Shown here one piece after another: positions 1 through 6,256 of a DNA stretch of 9,557 bases; position 1 is the stretch's first letter, and the number at the start of each line of letters is the position of its first letter. The DNA comes from Candidatus Omnitrophota bacterium. GTDB lineage: Bacteria; Omnitrophota; Gorgyraeia; S143-82. The notes below the pieces were generated by a model. It had not been told where the DNA came from. It made no database searches and saw only the letters and a program-made list of their open reading frames with translations. The position numbers and the translations under genes are program-made. The DNA is taken from positions 1 to 9,557 of the forward strand of contig JALVWL010000161.1 in assembly GCA_027034965.1 (NCBI GenBank), given 5' to 3'.

Positions 1-1
1 T

Positions 2-166
2 AGTTATGAGGAGTTGATTACATTTGTGGAGGACCGACCTGGACACGATTGGCGTTATGCTATGGATATATCGAAGATAAGAAGGGATTTGGGGTGGCAG
101 CCTCAGGTGGCGTTTGAAGACGGGATAAGGATGACAGTGGAGTATTATTTGGGAAGATTTGGTTGA
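2..166 (+). CDS. rfbB: dTDP-glucose 4,6-dehydratase, C-terminal fragment (5' end outside window)
   Basis: Only the last 54 codons are present, read in the frame that ends with TGA at 164-166. The piece contains EDRPGHDWRYAMDISKIRRD, then LGWQP, FEDGIRMTVEYYL and a short tail. From memory this is the signature end of RfbB/RmlB, where DRPGHD-x-RYA-x-D-x-xKI, LGW-P and FE-GI-KTV-WYL are near invariant. The enzyme is an NAD-dependent short-chain (extended SDR) dehydratase. It converts dTDP-glucose to dTDP-4-keto-6-deoxyglucose for dTDP-rhamnose and related surface sugars, in the cytoplasm. The Rossmann domain and the catalytic Tyr-x-x-x-Lys lie upstream of the window and cannot be checked. The stop is 19 bases before the proA start, so the two genes are probably co-transcribed. 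A related nucleotide-sugar epimerase/dehydratase is possible, but DRPGHD favours RfbB. Confidence 0.85.
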   Translation, partial: SYEELITFVEDRPGHDWRYAMDISKIRRDLGWQPQVAFEDGIRMTVEYYLGRFG

Positions 167-170
167 ATCC

Positions 171-176
171 AGGAGG
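171..176 (+). promoter_or_regulatory. Shine-Dalgarno that fixes the proA start
   Basis: AGGAGG lies 9 bases upstream of the ATG at 186. The reading frame is open back to a TTG at 159, but that codon lies inside the end of rfbB and would put the AGGAGG within the coding region. The ATG at 181 is in another frame and stops after four codons. The SD therefore selects ATG 186, which gives 417 residues, the usual ProA length. Confidence 0.8.
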
Positions 177-185
177 TTTGATGAG

Positions 186-1439
186 ATGGACATAAAGGAA
201 TATCTAGCAGGTATCTCGAAAAGGGCAAGGCAGGCATCTTATTCAGTGGCCAAGGCCAGTACTGAGGAAAAGAATAGACTGCTTAAGGAGATGGCAAGGG
301 CCTTGAGGGAAAAGAGCGATTATATTATTCAGGAGAATGAGAAAGACCTCCTCTATGCCAAAGAACATAATCTGTCCAAGGCAATGCAGGATAGGCTGCT
401 ATTGAATACCGCGCGTATAGAGGCGATGGCAGTATCCCTTGAGGAGATAGCGGCCTTGAAGGATCCGGTTGGGGAGGTTATCTCTGCCTGGCGAAATAAG
501 GATGACCTGTGGATACATAAGGTCAGGGTACCTATAGGTGTGATTGGGATAATATATGAGTCCAGGCCAAATGTTACCTCTGATTGTATTGGCCTGTGCA
601 TAAAGTCGGGGAATGCGGTGATATTGAGGGGTGGAAAGGAGGCAATAAATTCTAATCTTGCGATATTTAAGACATTGAAGGCTGTCTTGGAGAGCAGCTC
701 TATCTCCAGCGATGTTATCTCTTTTGTGGAGACGACCGACCGCAGTGCGGTTGCCGAAATGCTTAGGCAGGTGGGTCTGATTGATCTGATAATCCCCAGA
801 GGGGGTGAGGGACTGATTAGGTTTGTAACCGAGAATTCCCTTGTGCCGGTTATCAAACACTATAAAGGGGTATGCCATGAATTTGTAGATGCCTCTGCTG
901 ATATTGATATGGCGGTTGATATATGCCTAAATGCCAAGGTGCAGCGTCCAGGGGTGTGTAATGCGATAGAGAAGATAATCGTGCATAAGGATGTGGCTAG
1001 GGAATTTATCCCGAAAGTGGCGAAGGCCTTAAAAGATGCCGGGGTTGAGATAAGGGGCTGCCAAGAGACAGTGGGTATTATAGATTGTATACCGGCCGAG
1101 GAAGGCGATTGGTATGAGGAATATCTGGATTTAAAGATTGCAATAAAGGTGGTTGATTCGCTCCAGGATGCAATTGAGTGGATTAATGAACACAGCTCCC
1201 ACCATTCAGATGGCATTATCACATCCGATTACGAATCGGCTATGCGCTTTACTCGGGAGGTAGACTCTGCGGCCGTCTATGTTAATGCCTCTACGCGTTT
1301 TACTGATGGCGGGGTATTTGGGCTCGGTGCAGAGATAGGGATAAGCACGGATAAATTGCACGCCCGTGGACCTATGGGTGTAGAGGAATTAACGACGTAT
1401 AAATACGTTGTCTTTGGTGAGGGGCAGATAAGGAAGTAA
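186..1439 (+). CDS. proA: Gamma-glutamyl phosphate reductase (glutamate-5-semialdehyde dehydrogenase)
   Basis: ProA reduces gamma-glutamyl phosphate to glutamate-5-semialdehyde with NADPH, the second step of proline synthesis from glutamate, in the cytoplasm. The 417-residue product matches the family's usual length. Visible ProA hallmarks are VPIGVIGIIYESRPNVT, which opens the nucleotide-binding part; the ILRGGKEA loop; IPRGGEGLI; and VQRPGVCNAIE, which carries the catalytic Cys258 in the normal position. Further on are HSSHHSDGI and, near the C-terminus, FGLGAEIGISTDKLHARGPM, which are also typical of ProA. No frameshift or missing active-site residue is seen. The partner kinase proB, often adjacent in bacteria, is not in the window; rfbB precedes and nadD follows 15 bases downstream. 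A proA-nadD pair is a familiar bacterial arrangement. The start is chosen on the AGGAGG at 171-176. Confidence 0.97.
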   Translation: MDIKEYLAGISKRARQASYSVAKASTEEKNRLLKEMARALREKSDYIIQENEKDLLYAKEHNLSKAMQDRLLLNTARIEAMAVSLEEIAALKDPVGEVISAWRNKDDLWIHKVRVPIGVIGIIYESRPNVTSDCIGLCIKSGNAVILRGGKEAINSNLAIFKTLKAVLESSSISSDVISFVETTDRSAVAEMLRQVGLIDLIIPRGGEGLIRFVTENSLVPVIKHYKGVCHEFVDASADIDMAVDICLNAKVQRPGVCNAIEKIIVHKDVAREFIPKVAKALKDAGVEIRGCQETVGIIDCIPAEEGDWYEEYLDLKIAIKVVDSLQDAIEWINEHSSHHSDGIITSDYESAMRFTREVDSAAVYVNASTRFTDGGVFGLGAEIGISTDKLHARGPMGVEELTTYKYVVFGEGQIRK

Positions 1440-1454
1440 ATCCCTGGAATTACT

Positions 1455-2015
1455 ATGGGTCGACGTATAGGTATACTCGGTGGGGCCTTTGATCCCCCCC
1501 ACATAGGTCACCTGATTCTGGCAGAGGCCGCATATAGAGAGTGTGGGGTTGATGAGGTTGTCTTTGTCCCTTACTATTCGAGTGGAGACAAACAGCCCGC
1601 TGCCAGCCCTAAAGACAGGCTTGAGATGATCCGCCTCTCTGTGAAGGGAATTGATTATTTTTCCTGCAGTGATATCGAGATAAAGAGAGGCGGTAAGACA
1701 TATACCATAGATACAGTTAACGAGATCCTAAGAAAGGAACCTGATTGCCAGCTCTTCTGGATAATAGGTTCTGATTCTGCCAGGGGCTTAACTTCTTGGA
1801 AAGAATGGGAAAACCTGATAAAATTGGTACGGTTTATTGTAGGGTATAGGCAGGAACCTATTCCTGAAAAGGATTATTTTATACCTGTTTCTATCCCTTA
1901 TATAGGGATAAGCTCTTCTGAGGTGCGCAGGAGATTAAGAGAGGGTAACTCGGTCAGGTTTATGATTCCCGAGGCAGTGAGGGAATATATTATCAAAAGG
2001 GGATTGTATAGATGA
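1455..2015 (+). CDS. nadD: Nicotinate-nucleotide adenylyltransferase
   Basis: NadD transfers AMP from ATP to nicotinate mononucleotide to make deamido-NAD, a shared step of de novo and salvage NAD synthesis, in the cytoplasm. The 186-residue protein is an ordinary-sized nucleotidyltransferase of the HxGH family. GGAFDPPHIGH spans residues 9-19, with the ATP-binding H16-x-x-H19. IIGSDS at 103-108 fits the GxD region of the family, followed by SWKEWENL. ISSSEVRRRL from residue 152 is the SSxxIR-type ATP phosphate-binding motif. The loop that usually reads PPHK is SGDK here, which keeps the lysine but loses the PPH. The start ATG has only a weak GGA SD at 1446-1448. The TGA stop overlaps the accD ATG in an ATGA, so translation of the two is probably coupled. 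PPAT (CoaD) is less likely because of length and the FDPPHIGH and ISSSEVR forms. Confidence 0.95.
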   Translation: MGRRIGILGGAFDPPHIGHLILAEAAYRECGVDEVVFVPYYSSGDKQPAASPKDRLEMIRLSVKGIDYFSCSDIEIKRGGKTYTIDTVNEILRKEPDCQLFWIIGSDSARGLTSWKEWENLIKLVRFIVGYRQEPIPEKDYFIPVSIPYIGISSSEVRRRLREGNSVRFMIPEAVREYIIKRGLYR

Positions 2016-2878
2016 GTATATTCAGGCCCAAAAAGCGCTTTAGGTTGTTCCATAAAAAGGAAAAGAAAAAGGATGTTCCATCGGATCTCCTTACAAAGTG
2101 TCCTTCCTGTCATAAGCTGATATTGAGTAAACAGATAGAGGAAAACCTGTCGGTTTGTACGAATTGCGGATTTCATATGCCGATACCTGCACGCAGGCGT
2201 ATAGAGATAACAGTAGATGAAGGTAGCTTTGATGAGATGTTTTCTGAGATTAAGACAACTGATCCGCTCGAGTTTAGCGGTCCCAAGACCTACAAGGACA
2301 AGCTAAGAGAGGCAAGGGAGCAGACTGGGTTGGATGAGGCGATTATTACTGGGACTGCCAGTATAAATGGCCGACGGATTGCCCTGGCGGTTACTGATTC
2401 TAGATTTATTATGGGTTCGATGGGTTCGGTACTGGGAGAGAGGTTTACCCGATTGACAGAGTATGCAATGGAGAATTCCCTGCCATTGATATCTATATCT
2501 GCCTCAGGGGGCGGTGCAAGGATGTATGAGGGGATGTTTTCCCTGATGCAGATGGCCAAGACCTCAGCCGCAATAGGAAGGTATCAGAAGAATGGTGGGA
2601 TATACATATCTGTATTGACTAATCCGACGATGGCAGGTATATTGGCGAGCTTTGCTTCGCTTGGAGATTTGCTCATAGCTGAACCCGGGGCATTGATAGG
2701 CTTTGCTGGCCCCAGGGTTATCAAACGTACGATAAATCAAGACCTTCCTGAGGGTTTTCAGCGCTCCGAGTTCTTGCAGAAACATGGATTAATTGATATG
2801 ATTGTAGAACGCAAAAATATGAGAGATACATTGATAAGGCTTCTGGAAACCTTCTGGTATTACAGAGATAGAAATTAG
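2012..2878 (+). CDS. accD: Acetyl-CoA carboxylase carboxyltransferase subunit beta
   Basis: AccD is the beta half of the carboxyltransferase that moves CO2 from carboxybiotin (on AccB) to acetyl-CoA, giving malonyl-CoA for fatty acid synthesis. It works as an alpha2beta2 complex with AccA, in the cytoplasm. After a very basic N-terminal tail (residues 1-20) comes the diagnostic zinc ribbon, with cysteines 30, 33, 49 and 52 (C-x2-C-x15-C-x2-C). The crotonase-like core follows, with SLMQMAKTSAA, ASFASLGDLLIAEPGALIGF and AGPRVI, then LPEGFQRSEFL-x-KHGLIDMIV, all close to AccD. The length, 288, is normal. The oxyanion-loop motif reads SASGGGARMYEG, one glycine more than the SASGGARMQEG I recall as consensus. 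The start overlaps nadD by four bases, with an AGGGGA SD about eight bases upstream. The gene for AccA is not in the window. Confidence 0.97.
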   Translation: MSIFRPKKRFRLFHKKEKKKDVPSDLLTKCPSCHKLILSKQIEENLSVCTNCGFHMPIPARRRIEITVDEGSFDEMFSEIKTTDPLEFSGPKTYKDKLREAREQTGLDEAIITGTASINGRRIALAVTDSRFIMGSMGSVLGERFTRLTEYAMENSLPLISISASGGGARMYEGMFSLMQMAKTSAAIGRYQKNGGIYISVLTNPTMAGILASFASLGDLLIAEPGALIGFAGPRVIKRTINQDLPEGFQRSEFLQKHGLIDMIVERKNMRDTLIRLLETFWYYRDRN

Positions 2879-2888
2879 TGGAGGTAAT

Positions 2889-3995
2889 ATGGCAGAGGTA
2901 ATTCTAAAGCAGGTTGTCAAGAGGTATGACAGGGGTGTTACGGCAGTAAAGGGGATAGACCTTGAGATAAAGGATGGAGAGTTTGTTGTATTGGTTGGGC
3001 CTTCGGGTTGTGGTAAGTCAACGACCCTGAGGTTGATAGCTGGTCTGGAGAGCGTGACCAGTGGAGAGATATACATTGGCGATAGGCTGGTCAATGATGT
3101 CCCGCCGAAGAATAGGAATATAGCTATGGTGTTTCAGAATTATGCCCTTTATCCTCATATGAGCGTCTTTGAGAATATGGCCTTTGGTCTGAAGCTGAGG
3201 CGCTATCCTAAAGAAGAGATAAGGTCTCGAGTAGAGGAGGCGGCAGAGATTTTGGGCATAAAGCACCTGCTGTCGAGAAAGCCGAAAGAGCTTTCTGGTG
3301 GAGAGCGGCAGAGGGTGGCAGTTGGCCGTGCAATAGTGCGTAAGCCACTGGTTTTTTTGTTTGATGAGCCGTTGAGTAATCTGGATGCAAAATTGAGGGT
3401 AACGATGCGTACTGAGATAAAGAGATTGCATTCGAGATTAAAGACCACGATGATATACGTTACACATGATCAGGTCGAGGCAATGACGATGGGGGACAGG
3501 GTCTGTATACTGCGATCTGGAGAGATACAACAGTTTGACGATCCTGTAAGCGTATACGAACGGCCTGCCAATAAATTCGTTGCTGGATTTATCGGTACAC
3601 CACCTATGAACTTTTTTGAGGGGAAGATAGTCAAGAAACAGGATAAATACTACTTCCAGGGTAATGAGCTGGATCTAAAGATAACCGAAGCTATGTATCC
3701 AGTGATAAAGTCCTATGCGGGTAAAGAGATTATTATGGGCATTCGCGCAGAAGACATACACGATATCGGCTATGTTACCTTTGCCAAACAGACTGGAAAT
3801 AGGGCGAAGGTGATATGTGATGTGATTGAACCGATGGGCTCTGATTCCTTTGTCTATTTCAGGAGCGGGGAAAAGACCTTTGTCGCAAGGATGAGACCGA
3901 ATCTGGCACCGAGTGTTGAATCAGAGGTCGAGGTCATTTTTGATATGGCAAAGGTCCATTTCTTCGACAAAGACACAGAGAAGACCATTGTTTAG
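2889..3995 (+). CDS. Sugar ABC transporter ATP-binding protein, MalK/MsmX/UgpC family
   Basis: This is the nucleotide-binding subunit of a carbohydrate importer (CUT1 type) and would sit on the cytoplasmic face of the membrane, driving uptake by a binding protein and two permeases. Walker A GPSGCGKS is at residues 37-44. The Q-loop Gln is at 83, within FQNYALYPHMSVFENMAFGL, a stretch typical of MalK/UgpC/MsmX. The signature LSGGER is at 135-140, Walker B VFLFDE at 155-160, the D-loop SNLD at 163-166 and the switch His at 193 (THDQVEAM). From about residue 235 a TOBE-type regulatory domain follows, including MGIRAEDI and a C-terminal VEVIFDMAKVHFFD strand. The length of 368 fits the family. 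A GGAGG SD lies about four bases before the ATG. No permease or binding-protein gene is near, so it may serve several transporters in the manner of MsmX; that is inference. The substrate cannot be deduced, so I give no symbol. Confidence 0.93.
   Translation: MAEVILKQVVKRYDRGVTAVKGIDLEIKDGEFVVLVGPSGCGKSTTLRLIAGLESVTSGEIYIGDRLVNDVPPKNRNIAMVFQNYALYPHMSVFENMAFGLKLRRYPKEEIRSRVEEAAEILGIKHLLSRKPKELSGGERQRVAVGRAIVRKPLVFLFDEPLSNLDAKLRVTMRTEIKRLHSRLKTTMIYVTHDQVEAMTMGDRVCILRSGEIQQFDDPVSVYERPANKFVAGFIGTPPMNFFEGKIVKKQDKYYFQGNELDLKITEAMYPVIKSYAGKEIIMGIRAEDIHDIGYVTFAKQTGNRAKVICDVIEPMGSDSFVYFRSGEKTFVARMRPNLAPSVESEVEVIFDMAKVHFFDKDTEKTIV
3977..3983 (+). promoter_or_regulatory. Weak Shine-Dalgarno deciding the TTG start of the first GGDEF gene
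   Basis: AGAGAAG lies four bases upstream of the TTG at 3988, inside the last codons of the ATPase gene. There is no in-frame ATG near the 5' end of the GGDEF gene; the first comes well after the membrane segments. The frame is open further back to a GTG at 3913. That start would add 25 polar, basic residues entirely within the ATPase gene, and I see no SD for it. TTG 3988 places the first membrane helix directly after a short basic start, which is the more natural reading. Confidence 0.5.
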
Positions 3996-5244
3996 AAAAA
4001 ATCTTTTTACAATTATTGCTATTCTTGCTTATGTTATCCTGCCTCTGTGGTACGCTATCAGCTACTGCCCTTATAATATATTTTTTGTCTTTTTGTCCTA
4101 CATTATCGTACTTTCAATAATTGTATTCCTCTACCGCAGAATAACAAACACGGTCTGCTATTGGGAGATTAAAAAGAGTGATCTATATGAGAAGATCAAC
4201 CTCCTGCAGGCAGAGGTAGAACAGGCCTCGCGTATGGAAAATATACTCCAGAGGAAAAAGAGTCGCTACCTTGCGCTGGAGTCTATGATGCAAAAGCTCA
4301 GTTACAACCTTTCCTTAGAGGCAGTCTCTCATTATATAGTTCAGAAGTGTATGGATATGATACCAAAGGCAGATATCGCTGTGTTATATATAGTGGATGA
4401 GGATAAACAACGGCTTAATCTGGTTGAAAGTGTTGGTGAAGATCCGGATTTCTATAAGTTGCCCAGAAATGGAGATATATTCGATAAATGGGTGATGAAG
4501 CATGCCTGCCCTTTGTTGGTGGAGGATACATCTCAGGACTACAGATTTGATTTAGATAGCCTGGGAAAGGCTATACCAATCGGTTCGTTGATAAGCGTTC
4601 CCCTTATGCTGGAAGAGAAGGTAATAGGGGTGCTGCGTATAGATTCATTTGATAAGTACACCTTTTATTCAGAGGACCTCTCTTTCCTGCAGACCATCGG
4701 GGATTTGGCAGCGGTTGCAATAGGTAATACTATCCTGTATAAGCGTATGGAGGATCTGGCCTTGCATGATGGTCTGACAAATCTCTATATGCGGCGTTAT
4801 ATACTGGAACGACTTGAGAGCATTATCCTTTACCATAAGAAGAATGTCTTCTCCCTCTTGATGATAGATATAGATGACTTTAAGAAATACAACGATACCT
4901 ATGGCCATACGGCAGGCGATATTGTTATAAAGAATGTTGCGCGTGTCTTGCTTAAACATACGAGGATGCATAAGGATGTAGTTGCGCGTTATGGTGGAGA
5001 GGAGTTTTTGGTCTATTTGGAGGAGAGAAATCTCCAATCTGCCGTAGAGATAGCAGAGAAGATACGCCAGGACATAGAGTCGAAACAGGTTGTCCTCAGA
5101 AGGATACCGACCAGTGTTACCGTCTCTATAGGGGTGGCCTCGTATCCTAAGGACGGGAAGGATAAGATTACCCTGATTAAGAAGGCGGATGAAAGGTTGT
5201 ATGTGGCCAAGTCAACAGGAAAGAATAGAGTATGTTTTGCCTGA
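3988..5244 (+). CDS. Membrane-anchored GAF-GGDEF protein, probable diguanylate cyclase (I-site lost)
   Basis: The predicted activity is synthesis of cyclic di-GMP from two GTP at the inner membrane. From TTG 3988 the protein has 418 residues: a basic start, two hydrophobic helices (about 6-26 and 30-49) joined by a very short loop, and RR after the second, so both ends should be cytoplasmic. A helical linker (about 60-105) leads to a GAF-type sensory domain (about 110-250; note LISVPLMLEEKVIGVLRIDS). The GGDEF domain runs about 255-416, with DGLTNLYMRRY, the metal-binding MIDIDDFKKYND at 292-303, YGHTAGD and the active-site GGEEF at 336-340. GGEEF is a catalytically competent form of the motif. 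The product-inhibition site RxxD, expected just upstream, reads MHKD (327-330), so feedback inhibition is probably lost. It overlaps the ATPase gene by 8 bases and the next GGDEF gene by 13. The start codon is uncertain. Confidence 0.88.
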   Translation: MFRKNLFTIIAILAYVILPLWYAISYCPYNIFFVFLSYIIVLSIIVFLYRRITNTVCYWEIKKSDLYEKINLLQAEVEQASRMENILQRKKSRYLALESMMQKLSYNLSLEAVSHYIVQKCMDMIPKADIAVLYIVDEDKQRLNLVESVGEDPDFYKLPRNGDIFDKWVMKHACPLLVEDTSQDYRFDLDSLGKAIPIGSLISVPLMLEEKVIGVLRIDSFDKYTFYSEDLSFLQTIGDLAAVAIGNTILYKRMEDLALHDGLTNLYMRRYILERLESIILYHKKNVFSLLMIDIDDFKKYNDTYGHTAGDIVIKNVARVLLKHTRMHKDVVARYGGEEFLVYLEERNLQSAVEIAEKIRQDIESKQVVLRRIPTSVTVSIGVASYPKDGKDKITLIKKADERLYVAKSTGKNRVCFA

Positions 5245-6236
5245 CGCTTATTTTGTCCATAATATTTGGTGTGGGTGGATGGATTGTTATCTACCTGTTG
5301 GCCAAGAATAAAAAGATATCAGCAGATATGGAGTTTAAGATACAGGAGCTGGAAAAGACCCGTCAGAGGATGTACTATGACCTTGAGGCGCAGAGGAGAA
5401 AGAATAGGGAATTCGAAAAGGATGCCGAGAAAGAGGTAAAGCTCTACGAGATAATCAAGAGCCTTACCAGTACACTGGATGAGATAGAGATGTTTAAGAT
5501 ATTTAAGGAAAAATTGAAGGAATACATAAATGTCGAGGACTGTATGTTTATAGACAGTACGGAATTATCCCTTACCCATAGTATGGAATATTACCTTTTC
5601 CCTATACGAGTGGAGAACGATATACGGGGTTACCTTGCGGTCAAGGGTTGTAAGGACGAAGACCTGGATGTGTTCCACATCCTTGCGAACCAGTTTGCCC
5701 TTGGAATGCGCAGGATAAAGTTGTATAAGGCTATTGAAGAGATGGCTATTACCGATGAGCTTACCGGAACATTTTTGCGCAGATATGTCCTGGACCGATT
5801 CTTTGAAAGCTTATTGAGGGCCAATAAGTTTGGTTCGCCATTGAGCTTTCTGATGATAGATGTGGATGACTTTAAGAAGATAAACGACTCCTATGGGCAC
5901 CTTGTTGGCGATGCAGTCCTAAAAGAGGTAGCCAGCCGCATTATGTCGACAGCGCGTGAGATAGACCTTGTAGGCCGTTATGGAGGGGAGGAATTTTGTG
6001 TGATACTCCTGGATACAGATAAGAACGGTGCCAGGATGGCTGCTGAACGTATTTGCAGTGTGGTCTCTGAACGGCCGATTACGGCCTATAACGAGAGCCT
6101 CTCTGTAACAGTGAGTGTTGGCGTTGCTTCTTTTCCTGAAGATGGGAAGGACCCATATACCATAATTGAGGTTGCCGACAAGGCCCTATATGAGGCCAAG
6201 AAGACAGGGAAGAATAGATTTGTGAGTATGGATTAA
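5232..6236 (+). CDS. Membrane-anchored GGDEF protein, probable diguanylate cyclase (I-site intact)
   Basis: This is a second likely c-di-GMP synthase, 334 residues long. One hydrophobic helix (about 2-24) is followed by KNKK, which predicts a cytoplasmic C-terminus. A charged helical or coiled-coil segment (about 28-80) leads into a short, GAF-like region (about 80-165; LFPIRVENDIRGYLAVKG resembles the GAF core) of lower certainty. The GGDEF domain (about 170-334) has DELTGTFLRRY, MIDVDDFKKIND at 208-219, YGHLVGD and GGEEF at 251-255. The inhibition site R242-E-I-D245 is present at the usual spacing. The catalytic half is similar to that of the preceding gene, including TVSVGVASFPEDGKD near the end against TVSIGVASYPKDGKD, and both end in a TGKNR motif. 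This suggests a tandem duplication with new N-termini. The start ATG lies inside the preceding gene (13-base overlap), with AGGA at 5217-5220 as a distant SD. Confidence 0.9.
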   Translation: MFCLTLILSIIFGVGGWIVIYLLAKNKKISADMEFKIQELEKTRQRMYYDLEAQRRKNREFEKDAEKEVKLYEIIKSLTSTLDEIEMFKIFKEKLKEYINVEDCMFIDSTELSLTHSMEYYLFPIRVENDIRGYLAVKGCKDEDLDVFHILANQFALGMRRIKLYKAIEEMAITDELTGTFLRRYVLDRFFESLLRANKFGSPLSFLMIDVDDFKKINDSYGHLVGDAVLKEVASRIMSTAREIDLVGRYGGEEFCVILLDTDKNGARMAAERICSVVSERPITAYNESLSVTVSVGVASFPEDGKDPYTIIEVADKALYEAKKTGKNRFVSMD

Positions 6237-6256
6237 TATAAAGCAGAAGTCTCTGG

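Noticed and set aside
159..185. TTG-started extension of proA by nine residues
   Set aside because: The AGGAGG at 171-176 would lie inside the coding region. ATG 186 gives the family length.
353..1222. Several long open frames on the - strand opposite proA
   Set aside because: They overlap a fully convincing proA, carry no family motif and have no SD or promoter context. They are shadow frames.
3999..4014. A-run followed by a T-run just after the ATPase stop, resembling a terminator
   Set aside because: The possible stem contains only A-T pairs, has a tiny loop and lies inside the next coding region. It would not act as an intrinsic terminator.
4669..5037. A - strand open frame of 122 codons opposite the first GGDEF domain
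   Set aside because: It lies wholly opposite conserved catalytic motifs, and its translation resembles no protein family.
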